Assembly (NCBI RefSeq): GCF_048007035.1
Contig: NZ_CP180355.1
Span: forward strand, 2,728,001-2,792,000
Direction: 5' to 3'
Source of the DNA: Imperialibacter sp963977595
Lineage (GTDB): Bacteria; Bacteroidota; Bacteroidia; Cytophagales; Cyclobacteriaceae
Length of the DNA stretch: 64,000 bases
This document shows, piece by piece, positions 53,064 to 61,855 of this stretch (positions are counted from its first letter, which is position 1; each line of letters begins with the position of its first letter). The position numbers and the translations under genes were made by a program. The notes beneath the pieces are model-generated. The model saw only the letters and a list, made by a program, of their open reading frames with translations, was not told where the DNA came from and did not search any database.

Positions 53064-53984
53064 CTAAAAATTGTCAACTTCTCTATAGGCAGCCACAAGT
53101 GCCATTTCTCCTTCTTTTCCTGGTTTTGAAATGCCGTGTTCCATACCCATTACGCCGCGGTATCCTTTGTCGTAAATATGCTTGAAAACATTCTTGTAGT
53201 TGATCTCACCAGTGGTGGGTTCCTTTCTTCCGGGATTGTCGCCAATTTGAAAGTAGGCGATTTCATCCCAGGTAAGGTTGATATTGGCGATGAGGTTTCC
53301 TTCGTTCCTTTGCATGTGATAGATATCATAAAGGATCTTACAGGCTGGACTATCTACGGCCTTGCAAAGCTCATAGGTTTGGGCGGATGTTCGCATGAAA
53401 AGATCAGGTCTGTCACTTAACGGTTCAAGCACCATGACCAGCCCATGGGGCTCCAATATTTCTGCACCAGCTCGTAGTGCGTCGATTACGTTAGCTGTTT
53501 GTATCCCTATGGGTAAGCTTGCATCGTAGAAGCCCGGAACAACTGTCATCCATTTGGCATTGGCTCTTTTGGCCAGCTCTACAGATCTTTTGCAGGTATC
53601 AACAAACTTATCTTTAAATTCTTTCTTCCCTGTGGTCAAGGAAATTTTCCAGTTGTCGCCGCCATCGATCACAAACACCCCCATTCGCATGCCAAGTCTT
53701 TCGAGCGTTGCTGCGATCTTGTTTTGCATTTCAACGGGTCGGCCAAGCATGCCATTGTCTTCAAGTGACCGGAAACCCTGGTCAAACATAAATTTCAGTT
53801 CCTCAATTGGGTCATCGCCAACATGGTTTTTAAACATGCCAAAATGCGGCGCATAGTCCATTTTAAATGGCTTACCAACGGCCTGGAAAGTGTTCTTGTT
53901 CGGTAGTGCAAAGGCACTACCTCCCATAAGCGAAACTGCGCCACTTGCCAGGGCTGCTCTGCCAATGAAATCTCTTCTATTCAT
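53064..53984 (-). CDS. Exported TIM-barrel isomerase/epimerase (hydroxypyruvate isomerase-like)
   Basis: 306 residues. A twin-arginine signal (NRRDFIGRAALASGAVSLMG) suggests Tat export. The xylose isomerase-like TIM barrel shows metal-ligand regions VLEPLSDR, KILYDIYHMQRNEG and a histidine in GVMGMEHG. Hyi-type enzymes interconvert hydroxypyruvate and tartronate semialdehyde, but exported Bacteroidota homologs often act on keto-sugars. It sits next to a haem dehydrogenase and a Gfo/Idh protein, which suggests a shared sugar pathway by inference. Confidence 0.82.
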   Translation of the reverse strand: MNRRDFIGRAALASGAVSLMGGSAFALPNKNTFQAVGKPFKMDYAPHFGMFKNHVGDDPIEELKFMFDQGFRSLEDNGMLGRPVEMQNKIAATLERLGMRMGVFVIDGGDNWKISLTTGKKEFKDKFVDTCKRSVELAKRANAKWMTVVPGFYDASLPIGIQTANVIDALRAGAEILEPHGLVMVLEPLSDRPDLFMRTSAQTYELCKAVDSPACKILYDIYHMQRNEGNLIANINLTWDEIAYFQIGDNPGRKEPTTGEINYKNVFKHIYDKGYRGVMGMEHGISKPGKEGEMALVAAYREVDNF

Positions 53985-54024
53985 TTCGTTAATTATTTAG
54001 GTGTTCGAGTAGGTATATTTTGTG

Positions 54025-57000
54025 TTATCGGGCAGCAACTGGCGCTCCATTTTTCAACGAAGACAAGTAAGCCACCAGGTCAACCAGTTCCTGCTGCGTG
54101 AAGGCATTGTGCAGCCCGGTAGGCATCAGTGAGTTTTCAAGTGGCTCTTTTGATACGATATCCTTTTTGGCATACCTTGTTTTGGCACCGCCAATGACAG
54201 TTACTTCAAGGGCATCGTTGGTTTCACTGGAAATGTAGCCAGCTATCTTTTCGCCTGCTGCCGTAGTGATCAAAAAGCCCTCATAGCCGAAGCTGATGCC
54301 CGCATCAGGGTACATAATTGCTTTGTAAAGACCTTCTTTTCCAAGCTTGTCGCCAATTTCCGACAGCTGTGGGCCAAACTGGGTTCCTTTGTTGTTGACG
54401 ACGTGACAGGTGGAGCAAACCCTCTCAAACATGGCAGCGCCGTTTGTAGCACTTCCATCCAAAGCCACCAGCTCTTCAATCGAGCCAAATTTGGTGTCTC
54501 CGGCGGCCAGCATTTTGGCCGCCTCTTTTCTTACTGAGCTTTTAATGCCGTTGAGAAGTGTATACATCGCAGTCTCTTTCAGCTCTTCAGGCACCTCGTT
54601 GGCCAATGCCATGTCCAAAAGGTTGTTTTCGGTCGACCAGCCTGTTCCGTAGGCTTTGATGGCCGCTTTCCTTACAGCCAGGTCTCTGCTTTCATCAAGC
54701 GATATTTCCTTGAATGTATTCCAAACCTCGGGCCCCCAAAGGTTGGTCATCGCATTCAGCGTTTCGATTACCTTTTCGTTGTCTTTTTGCTGAAGTTGTT
54801 TTTTGAAAAAGTCGATGCCCTCAAATTGGTGCACAAGTTTAATCGCCTCCGGGCCAAATTCACTTTTTGGTGACTGGGTATAAATACTTACTAACGAGGG
54901 CACCTGGTCTCTTAGCTGATACCTTTTTACCCAATCCATATACGTTGGAGTGCCCTTCATTTGTGCCAGTGAACCCCTCATGATTTTGTTGACTGCCGGA
55001 TCCGAATTGATTTTCTCTGGCGAAATATGGCTCAGAGCCAGAATCTTTATGCTGTCCTGCTGCGGATGTTTGATCGTCAGCATGCTGGCAAGCAGGTTGT
55101 CTTTTGAAGGATCTTTGTGAAAATCGAAGGCACGGAAATAGCGGAGATTGTCATGCATGCTGCCTTCCCCATTTGTAGCCAGCTTCGCCAGCATTGGCAG
55201 GGCCGACTTGGCCCGGCTTCTCCACACAATATCGTTAGCTCCTGGCTTCTCCAGGCCACCTTTTTCTATCCAGTTCTTAAAGAATTCTTCGCCTCTGGGA
55301 TCGGCACCTATACCCAATGCTTCCAAATACCACCTGTCCTTTCCGTTGTATTGCAGTGCCAGGTCAGTCCAAATATCCACCGCTTTTGGTGAATCCAGAT
55401 AGCGGACTGCAATGGCGACTTCCCTTCTTACTTGTGGCGACTTGTCGGAGGCTGCCTTTGCCAGATAATCATCCAGGTTTTTCACCTGCAGGCTCCTGGC
55501 AATTTTTAGCCCTGTGAGCCTGATGTTTTCATCAGGGTCGCTTGTTGCGAGCTGAATGTATTCATCTGTCTTCCCGTCAATCCTGGCCAACAGCCACAGG
55601 GCTCTTGCTTTCATTCTTGGATTGCTGCTATTCAAAAGACCTTTCAGTGCTGCTTCCGCTTCACTACCCATTGCCTCAAGGGCCGTCCAGGCGAGATAGC
55701 GAGTGCCCATGTTGGGGCTTTGCAAAGACTTCACTGCCGCTTCAGCGCTGGAAACGTTCACTTTTTCTGCCTCATAGTCAACACCCTTGGGAGCCACACG
55801 GTAAATCCTTCCCTGGGCCTGATCCCCCATTTGGTGCCCACCAACTCCAGGATCATACCAGTCGGCCACGAACAATGAACCATCCGGCGCTACGCACACA
55901 TCCGAAGGACGGAACCATGGGTCGTCATTGCCCTTAAGTATATTGACGATGGAGGCAGTGTAGCCTGCTCCCTTCTTTTCCACCGGATACGCCCGAACCA
56001 CATTAGGCCCTGCATCGGTATGGATCATCTGGTTCCTGAATCTTTCTGGAAGCAAGTCCCCTTCGTAAACGATCATGCCGGTAGGTGATCCAGCGCCGGT
56101 TTGTAAAAGGTTGGGGACAGAACCCGGATCGTTTTGGTGCCAATGGCGAAGTGGAATTTCTTTTTCCATGTTGGTGCGGCGGGTGCTCCAGCTCGCACCG
56201 GTGAACTCGTCGGTAAAGCCGTAGTTGCCATATTCTAAAATGAAGTTGATGCGAACCCCTCTGTTGCCATCGTCGTCGTTGTCAGATTGCCAGATGGAGC
56301 CATATGAGTCGACTGCTGGCTCGTAGTTGTTTCTGAAGTTGAAGCCAAGCACTTCCATGTTGCTGCCGTCGGTGTCGCAGCGGAAGAGCATCCCCTGGCG
56401 GTATGGGTTGCCTGAGCCGTTTACCTCGTTGCCCACCATGTCGACAATGGGGTTGCCGTCTTTGTCCAGCAGCTGATCACCTGCATTTCCAAAATTAAAG
56501 TAGAACTTGCCGTCAGGGCCGAAAGTGAAGGAGTGAATGGCATGGTCATGCTGCACTCCACCCAGGCCGGTAAAAAGCACTTCCTTTTTGTCTGGCACAT
56601 CATCACCATCTTCGTCGGTGAAAATGAACACATTTGGGCTACAGGACACGATGACTTTGTTACCAAAAACACCTATGCCCAGAGCTGCATTGATATCGGT
56701 TCCCTGATAAAATATTTTTCGGCTGTCGGCCTTTCCATCGCCATTTGTGTCTTCCAGAATGACGATTTTATCTCCTTTCGCATCTACCTCATTGCCAGGG
56801 TTGAGCTCGCTGCGGTAGTTAAACGCTTCACACACCCACACCCTGCCCCTGGGGTCAACGTCGATGTTGGTAGGGTTCATGATCATGGGCTCGGCGGCAA
56901 AAAGTGTTGCTTCCAATCCATCAGCTACCTCCAGCCCCGAAACGGCATACTCCGGCAGCCGCTTTTGGGCTTCGGTTAATATGGAGCGATCGACAGGGGG

Positions 57001-57084
57001 AGTTTCTGTAGAGCAGTGGGTAAAAAATGCGGCGGCGATTGACAAGGCAATTGCCCTTTTAAACATGGAAATGTTCTTTGCCAT
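54025..57084 (-). CDS. PVC-type haem-binding CxxCH dehydrogenase-like lipoprotein
   Basis: 1019 residues. Signal ends FFTHCSTE, a lipobox-like site. Residues about 40-430 form a sorbosone/glucose dehydrogenase-type beta-propeller (NPTNIDVDPRGRVWVCEAFNY, DGSLFVADWYDPG). A HEAT-repeat stretch spans about 450-850, and a c-type cytochrome domain has CSTCH at 890-894 and a candidate Met987 axial ligand (SLMPTG). This matches membrane-bound dehydrogenase-like proteins first noted in Planctomycetes. It should move electrons from a sugar to a periplasmic chain; the substrate is unknown. The ATG is 86 bases from the divergent apbE-like gene. Confidence 0.85.
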   Translation of the reverse strand: MAKNISMFKRAIALSIAAAFFTHCSTETPPVDRSILTEAQKRLPEYAVSGLEVADGLEATLFAAEPMIMNPTNIDVDPRGRVWVCEAFNYRSELNPGNEVDAKGDKIVILEDTNGDGKADSRKIFYQGTDINAALGIGVFGNKVIVSCSPNVFIFTDEDGDDVPDKKEVLFTGLGGVQHDHAIHSFTFGPDGKFYFNFGNAGDQLLDKDGNPIVDMVGNEVNGSGNPYRQGMLFRCDTDGSNMEVLGFNFRNNYEPAVDSYGSIWQSDNDDDGNRGVRINFILEYGNYGFTDEFTGASWSTRRTNMEKEIPLRHWHQNDPGSVPNLLQTGAGSPTGMIVYEGDLLPERFRNQMIHTDAGPNVVRAYPVEKKGAGYTASIVNILKGNDDPWFRPSDVCVAPDGSLFVADWYDPGVGGHQMGDQAQGRIYRVAPKGVDYEAEKVNVSSAEAAVKSLQSPNMGTRYLAWTALEAMGSEAEAALKGLLNSSNPRMKARALWLLARIDGKTDEYIQLATSDPDENIRLTGLKIARSLQVKNLDDYLAKAASDKSPQVRREVAIAVRYLDSPKAVDIWTDLALQYNGKDRWYLEALGIGADPRGEEFFKNWIEKGGLEKPGANDIVWRSRAKSALPMLAKLATNGEGSMHDNLRYFRAFDFHKDPSKDNLLASMLTIKHPQQDSIKILALSHISPEKINSDPAVNKIMRGSLAQMKGTPTYMDWVKRYQLRDQVPSLVSIYTQSPKSEFGPEAIKLVHQFEGIDFFKKQLQQKDNEKVIETLNAMTNLWGPEVWNTFKEISLDESRDLAVRKAAIKAYGTGWSTENNLLDMALANEVPEELKETAMYTLLNGIKSSVRKEAAKMLAAGDTKFGSIEELVALDGSATNGAAMFERVCSTCHVVNNKGTQFGPQLSEIGDKLGKEGLYKAIMYPDAGISFGYEGFLITTAAGEKIAGYISSETNDALEVTVIGGAKTRYAKKDIVSKEPLENSLMPTGLHNAFTQQELVDLVAYLSSLKNGAPVAAR

Positions 57085-57170
57085 AACGAGTTAAGTAGGT
57101 GTTTCTGTAAATCAACTTTCAAAATAGATAAAACCTGCGTTTATTCCACGCTTAGTTTGATGATTGAGCG

Positions 57171-58187
57171 TTGTATTATATAAAGTCACTTGTTTTGAAG
57201 CCAACGGTTTTACTTTTCTTGCTGCTACTATCTGTTTTGCCATCCCAGGCCCAGCAGTTCAGTTTCTCTGAACCGAAAATGGGTACAATATTCAATATTA
57301 CTATTGATGGCCCCGACAGCCTTACGGCTCGAAAGGCCGCATACAAGGCATTTGCCCGTATCAATCAGATAAACCTGGCGCTGAGTGACTATTCAGAACA
57401 AAGCGAAACCTGGCAGCTTAATGCTACATCGCCTGCCAACTGGGTAGCGGTGAGCGAGGACTTAGGGGAGGTGCTCAAGATGTCGCAGGCCATTTCTGAA
57501 CAGACTTTTGGTGCATTTGATCCTACCATTGGTGCGCTGGTACAATTGTGGAGAAGAGCAAAACGCAAAAATGAGCTTCCCGGACAACGGCAGATTGAGG
57601 AGGCTTTGGCAGTCAATGGCTTTGATGCTATTGTGTTAGACACAACCAGGCTGCCGTTTAAAATAAAGTATGTAAAAAGGGGGATGAAACTCGATTTCGG
57701 TGGAATCGGGAAAGGCTATGCTGTTGAAGAGGCACTGAAAGTGCTAAAGGCAGAGGGGTTTGCACGGTCGTTCGTGTCAGCCGGCAGCTCAATCGCAGCG
57801 GCAGATGCTCCAGCCAGCAAGCCTACGTGGGAGTTTCTTTTGGAGGATAAAAATAGTAGCGGCCCTGGCATTAATGAGCTAATCAAATGCACCAACTGTT
57901 TCATTGCCTCATCAGGCGACATCTATCAATATCTTGAGTTCGGGGGCAGAAAATACTCGCACATCATTGATCCAGAAACCGGGGAGGCGTTGACCAACGG
58001 GGCCTTTGTTATTGTTAGGGCACCATCAGGCGCTCAGGCTGATGCCTATGCTACCGCCTTTTGTGTAATGGAAATGGAAGAGATAAGGAGGTTTCTGGAA
58101 AGAAACAGCGACGTATCAGCCATGGTGTGGAAAAAAAATGGCGAGGTAATGGAGCAGCTCATCTTTGGCCAGTCCTTTGTCAATTAA
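57171..58187 (+). CDS. apbE: FAD:protein FMN transferase (ApbE family)
   Basis: 338 residues. Start is TTG at 57171; an in-frame TGA lies directly before it and no ATG occurs before about residue 37. The signal peptide ends PSQAQ. Motifs are MGTIFNITIDG, FGGIGKGYAVE, the SSGDIYQ and HIIDPETGE region, and an acidic metal site in GAQADAYATAF. ApbE covalently adds FMN to exported redox proteins. It is on the opposite strand to its neighbours, sharing only the divergent region with the haem protein. The usual GGD near residue 205 is GSS here. No obvious RnfG/NqrC target is in the window. Confidence 0.88.
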   Translation: MYYIKSLVLKPTVLLFLLLLSVLPSQAQQFSFSEPKMGTIFNITIDGPDSLTARKAAYKAFARINQINLALSDYSEQSETWQLNATSPANWVAVSEDLGEVLKMSQAISEQTFGAFDPTIGALVQLWRRAKRKNELPGQRQIEEALAVNGFDAIVLDTTRLPFKIKYVKRGMKLDFGGIGKGYAVEEALKVLKAEGFARSFVSAGSSIAAADAPASKPTWEFLLEDKNSSGPGINELIKCTNCFIASSGDIYQYLEFGGRKYSHIIDPETGEALTNGAFVIVRAPSGAQADAYATAFCVMEMEEIRRFLERNSDVSAMVWKKNGEVMEQLIFGQSFVN

Positions 58188-58194
58188 ACAAAAA

Positions 58195-58222
58195 ACCCTG
58201 ACGGGTTTGAAGCCGCCAGGGT
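58195..58222 (-). terminator. Intrinsic terminator of the Gfo/Idh transcript
   Basis: ACCCTGACGG (58195-58204) pairs with CCGCCAGGGT (58213-58222) with one G-U. On the minus strand the stem is followed by a T6 tract. It lies 26 bases past the Gfo/Idh stop. There is no T run in the plus direction, so it does not obviously serve apbE. Confidence 0.75.
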
Positions 58223-58247
58223 CTAATGTTAGTTACCCGATTTCTTG

Positions 58248-59591
58248 TCAGATAACCTGAGTTACTCCCGGTACCGCAATGGTATAAAAACCATTTTTGT
58301 CGGGCATTGACTTCGGATTCGCATCCCATGCAAGCCTGTCTGGGAACAAATTCACCTCAGAATTGATTGCTTCTTCCCAGGTGAGCTCTCTTCCAGAATA
58401 GGTGGCCATACGACCCATGATAGCAGTCATGGTTGCCTTGGCTCCATTTTCAAGGTCGTTGATGACTCCACCTTTTCGGATGGAGGCAAATAGCTCGACG
58501 TGCTCCTGCTCGTATGGGTTCGGATCGTCCTTGCCCCTGTGCTTGTAAATGGTATTTCCTTTTAGGTCAACAATGTTGCCGCTGCCGTCGGCACGACCCT
58601 TGGTGCCTACAATTTCTTCGGTTACTTTGTCCATGCAGCCTTTGATATGGCGGCACTGGCTGTTCATGATAGCACCATCTTCGTAGGTGTATTCCACATA
58701 GTGGTGATCGAAAATTTCGCCGAACTCCTTGCCAGTTCTCACCTGACGTCCACCCATGCCCTGCGCCTTCACCGGATAGCCTTGCTTGGCCCAGTTCATC
58801 ACGTCGATGTTGTGGATGTGTTGCTCCACGATGTGGTCGCCGCATAGCCAGTTGAAATAATACCAGTTTCTCATTTGGTACTGCATCTCTGTCATGTCGG
58901 GTTGTCTTTCTCTCACCCATACACCAGCGCTGTTCCAGTAAACCTGGCCTGATGTAACGTCGCCTATTTCGCCACCGTGAACTCTCTTCATGACCTCACG
59001 ATAAGATGAATCATAGTGACGCTGAAGACCAACGACTATATTGAGGTTCTTTTGCTTCGATTCTTCCAGAAGACCTAAAACTTTACGGATACCCACCGCA
59101 TCTGTAGCCAGAGGTTTCTCGCAGAAGATATGCTTGCTCTGTTTGATGGCATACTCCAGGTGATAGGGGCGGAAGCCAGGAGGTGTAGCCAGGATGACGA
59201 CATCAGCCAGATCGATAGCGCTCTTATAACCTTCAAATCCAACAAATTTATTCTTTTCCGGCACGTCAATTTTTGCTTTCAAACTGCCTTTGCCGTCTAC
59301 ATCGTCTTTGGTTATGTTGCTGTAGCAAGCGTCAAGCCTGTCTCTGAAAGCGTCGGCCATAGCCACCAGCTTCACATTGGGGTCAGCAATTAGCGCTTGT
59401 ACTACGGCGCCGGAACCACGGCCGCCACAGCCTACGAGAGCAAGTTTAAGCTCCTTCGGTTTTTGCAAGGTCATAGCGTTGGCATCCCATGCCAGCCCGC
59501 TAAGCATAATGCCCCCAGCAGCCATAGCAGAACCTTTTACGAAATCTCTGCGATTGAGCCCGGAGGTATTTTTTGAATCAGTATGAGTCAT
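58248..59591 (-). CDS. Exported Gfo/Idh/MocA family oxidoreductase
   Basis: 447 residues. A Tat signal (NRRDFVKGSAMAAGGIMLSG) is followed by a Rossmann nucleotide-binding motif (ALVGCGGRGSGAV) and the family EKPLATD motif. The C-terminal alpha/beta domain has WNSAGVWVRERQ and CGDHIVEQHIHNIDV with the conserved histidines. The enzyme probably oxidises or isomerises a sugar with tightly held NAD(P), the way Tat-exported members do. It lies 48 bases past the SUMF1-like gene. Confidence 0.87.
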   Translation of the reverse strand: MTHTDSKNTSGLNRRDFVKGSAMAAGGIMLSGLAWDANAMTLQKPKELKLALVGCGGRGSGAVVQALIADPNVKLVAMADAFRDRLDACYSNITKDDVDGKGSLKAKIDVPEKNKFVGFEGYKSAIDLADVVILATPPGFRPYHLEYAIKQSKHIFCEKPLATDAVGIRKVLGLLEESKQKNLNIVVGLQRHYDSSYREVMKRVHGGEIGDVTSGQVYWNSAGVWVRERQPDMTEMQYQMRNWYYFNWLCGDHIVEQHIHNIDVMNWAKQGYPVKAQGMGGRQVRTGKEFGEIFDHHYVEYTYEDGAIMNSQCRHIKGCMDKVTEEIVGTKGRADGSGNIVDLKGNTIYKHRGKDDPNPYEQEHVELFASIRKGGVINDLENGAKATMTAIMGRMATYSGRELTWEEAINSEVNLFPDRLAWDANPKSMPDKNGFYTIAVPGVTQVI

Positions 59592-59639
59592 AACGGTATG
59601 TGTTAAGTATGTATTGGTAGTTTCAGGAAATCAATATAG

Positions 59640-60617
59640 TTAACCTTCGTCAAGAACGGAAGCCCAGAAGGCCGCTTGCTCTGCTTTTGTTGGTTGCTTG
59701 GCTGGCTTTACCAGTCTTATGCCCACAAATGGAGCATCTGATGCCCACCAGAAGCTTTTAGGAATCTGTGGATCACGCTTTTGCCAGTTGGGAGATGATG
59801 TTGTTCTATTGGCCGACCGTAGGTCTTCCGGGTCGTCGTCCCATGAGCCTCCACGGGCCGATCTCGGATGCAGGTTAGTAGGCTTTCTCCACGGATTTGT
59901 CTGACCATCGGCAACAGTTGCATAGTAGTCTGCCTGGTATTGGTCGAGCGTCCATTCCATCACGTTGCCATGCATGTCGTAAAGCCCCCAGGCATTCGGC
60001 TTCTTACCTTTTACCTCGTGGTATTTGTCGTTGCTGTTGTCGTAAAACCAGGCATAAGTTTTCAGTGAGTCCGCATTGTCGCCAAATGAATAAGCTGTGG
60101 TTGAACCGGCTCGGCACGCATATTCCCATTCGGCCTCCGTTGGCAGACGGTAGAACTCTCCGGTGGTCTCGCTTAGCCATTTACAAAAAGTAACGGCTGC
60201 ATACTGTGTCATGCTGGTAGCGGGAAATCCATACTTACCCATGCCATAGCTGGGGTCCAGATAAGGCGTGCTGGGCTTTACCATAGCATCGGCCTTCTTC
60301 TGGCTTGCCTCATCCACATACACAAGGGTAGCTCTTTTGTCTTTGTCGGTGAATAGTTCGTACAGTTCCCATGTGACCTCTGTTTCAGACATATAGAATG
60401 CCTCCAGGGCTACCTGATGAACAGGGCCTTCGTCTTCCTCTCTGTTTTTTGCGCCTTCGGGGCTACCCATCGTAAAAGTACCGGCCGGAATGGGAACCAT
60501 TTTGAATGACACCTCACTCCCTTCAATCGTTTTGGTGATGGGCTCCAAAGCCTCTTGAGCATAGGTTAAACCTGCCACCGAAACGCAGCCAATAGTTAGC
60601 AATCTTTTCAACAACAT
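59640..60617 (-). CDS. SUMF1-like (formylglycine-generating enzyme family) protein
   Basis: 325 residues from the ATG at 60617, rather than the TTG at 60638. Signal peptide (SVAGLTYAQ). The FGE-sulfatase fold is clear: PIPAGTFTMGSPEG, the YRLPTEAEWEYACRAG core, GLYDMHGNVMEWTLDQY and GGSWDDDPEDLRSANR. The paired active-site cysteines of true FGE, expected shortly after GGS, are absent, so it is unlikely to convert sulfatase cysteines. No sulfatase gene is nearby. It probably is one of the many non-FGE members. Its start is 7 bases after the yceI stop. Confidence 0.85.
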   Translation of the reverse strand: MLLKRLLTIGCVSVAGLTYAQEALEPITKTIEGSEVSFKMVPIPAGTFTMGSPEGAKNREEDEGPVHQVALEAFYMSETEVTWELYELFTDKDKRATLVYVDEASQKKADAMVKPSTPYLDPSYGMGKYGFPATSMTQYAAVTFCKWLSETTGEFYRLPTEAEWEYACRAGSTTAYSFGDNADSLKTYAWFYDNSNDKYHEVKGKKPNAWGLYDMHGNVMEWTLDQYQADYYATVADGQTNPWRKPTNLHPRSARGGSWDDDPEDLRSANRTTSSPNWQKRDPQIPKSFWWASDAPFVGIRLVKPAKQPTKAEQAAFWASVLDEG

Positions 60618-60624
60618 AATCTTA

Positions 60625-61227
60625 TCAGTTCTCCACAATTAGTTTAAATGATATTTCCACTTCTTCTCCGGTTACTATCTGCCCAAACATGGCCGTTGGT
60701 GGCTCCATGTCATAGTCTTTCATATTTAGTTTGTAAGAACCTTCGAACGAATACTTTCCACTGGCATCACGCTTTCCTGCTACAGGGAGAGTGATCGCTT
60801 TTGTTTTGCCAGCGATGGTAAGGTTGCCTTTTGCTTCCACAGCAAAGGCTTCTTTACCGGGCGAGGTGATCTGATTGTCGGTCAGTGAAAATGTAATGTT
60901 CGGATTTTCTTCATACTTGAGCGCATTGTACATTTTCTGCTCCATGGTTTCACCACGTTCGCTTTTGATACTAAGCACGGGCACAGTAATAGACACCGCC
61001 GCTATTTTATCGCCTTTCTTGAATTCGCCTTTTTTGAGAATTTTCTCATCTACCTTAACTGTACCGCTTACGTCAGTGACATTGCAGGTCCAGCTATGAA
61101 GTGTGGAGGTGCCAGAAATTGACATTTCGGAAGATTTGCTGACTTTCAAATCTGAGTTTTGACCATAGCTCTGGTTGAAAATTGCCAAAAAGGCAACCGC
61201 CAGTAAAATCGGGTGTGTTCTTTTCAT
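60625..61227 (-). CDS. YceI family periplasmic protein
   Basis: 200 residues. Signal peptide (ILLAVAFLAIFNQSYGQ). The YceI lipocalin fold is seen as SGTSTLHSWTCNVTDVSGTV, KMYNALKYEENPNITF, LTIAGKTKAITLPV and the ending EVEISFKLIVEN. YceI proteins bind isoprenoid quinones or other amphiphiles in the periplasm. It is the first gene of the yceI-SUMF1-Gfo/Idh minus-strand run. The divergent region to the next plus-strand gene is 126 bases. Confidence 0.88.
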   Translation of the reverse strand: MKRTHPILLAVAFLAIFNQSYGQNSDLKVSKSSEMSISGTSTLHSWTCNVTDVSGTVKVDEKILKKGEFKKGDKIAAVSITVPVLSIKSERGETMEQKMYNALKYEENPNITFSLTDNQITSPGKEAFAVEAKGNLTIAGKTKAITLPVAGKRDASGKYSFEGSYKLNMKDYDMEPPTAMFGQIVTGEEVEISFKLIVEN

Positions 61228-61353
61228 TTCGTTTAAGTAATTCCTTTCGAATAATAAATTAAATGTAAAATGACGAGAACCAGAAGAATCATTTGACGAA
61301 TCAGTGAAAAGGCCTGATTAATTGTTTAAATTCATACAATAAAAAAGAAACGG

Positions 61354-61776
61354 ATGACGATGAAAGGTGTGTGGAGACAATGGGCCTTACTATTTGTGGC
61401 AGTGGCAATGCTCGGATGCAGCAAAGATGAAGACCCCAAGCCGGTGGCTATCACAGCGGCAGACTTTGAAGGAGAATGGTCGATTACAACTTATAAGCTG
61501 GCTGGAACTGACGAAACAGCAACACTCTCGGAATTCACATTTGAAATATTTTCGAATGGCGATTTTCTTGTCAATAAGAATGGACAGAACGATTCCTATG
61601 GGTCTTATGAGGTAGATGAGGCCGCAAAGGTTTTGACCGTGGATCTTACCAATCCAAAAGAACCATCCAAAGCAATAGACGGCACCTGGCAAGTATATGA
61701 AAAAACTGATGAGAGCATGACCCTCAAAAGCTTCGAGCAAGGTGAAAAGAAAGACTTTGTGCTCACAAGGATTTAG
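61354..61776 (+). CDS. Lipocalin-like lipoprotein, unknown function
   Basis: 140 residues. Lipoprotein signal (WALLFVAVAMLGCSKDED) with the lipobox cysteine at about residue 22. The mature part is one small beta-barrel-type domain beginning FEGEWSITTYKL, with LSEFTFEIFSNGDFLVNKNG and a final strand FVLTRI. It belongs to the broad Bacteroidota lipocalin-like group. It stands alone upstream of the large oxidoreductase gene, with a 79-base gap. The first or third codon could both be the start. Confidence 0.65.
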   Translation: MTMKGVWRQWALLFVAVAMLGCSKDEDPKPVAITAADFEGEWSITTYKLAGTDETATLSEFTFEIFSNGDFLVNKNGQNDSYGSYEVDEAAKVLTVDLTNPKEPSKAIDGTWQVYEKTDESMTLKSFEQGEKKDFVLTRI

Positions 61777-61855
61777 CTCCTGGAGATAAAGAATATCCCC
61801 CTTATTGTTCATTTGTTTGATTCAACTCATAAATTTGAGTTCTTCTTTGTGAGTT

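Noticed and set aside
61390..61812. Minus-strand ORF of 140 codons opposite the small lipoprotein
   Set aside because: Fully antisense to a gene with a clear lipoprotein signal; no family resemblance.
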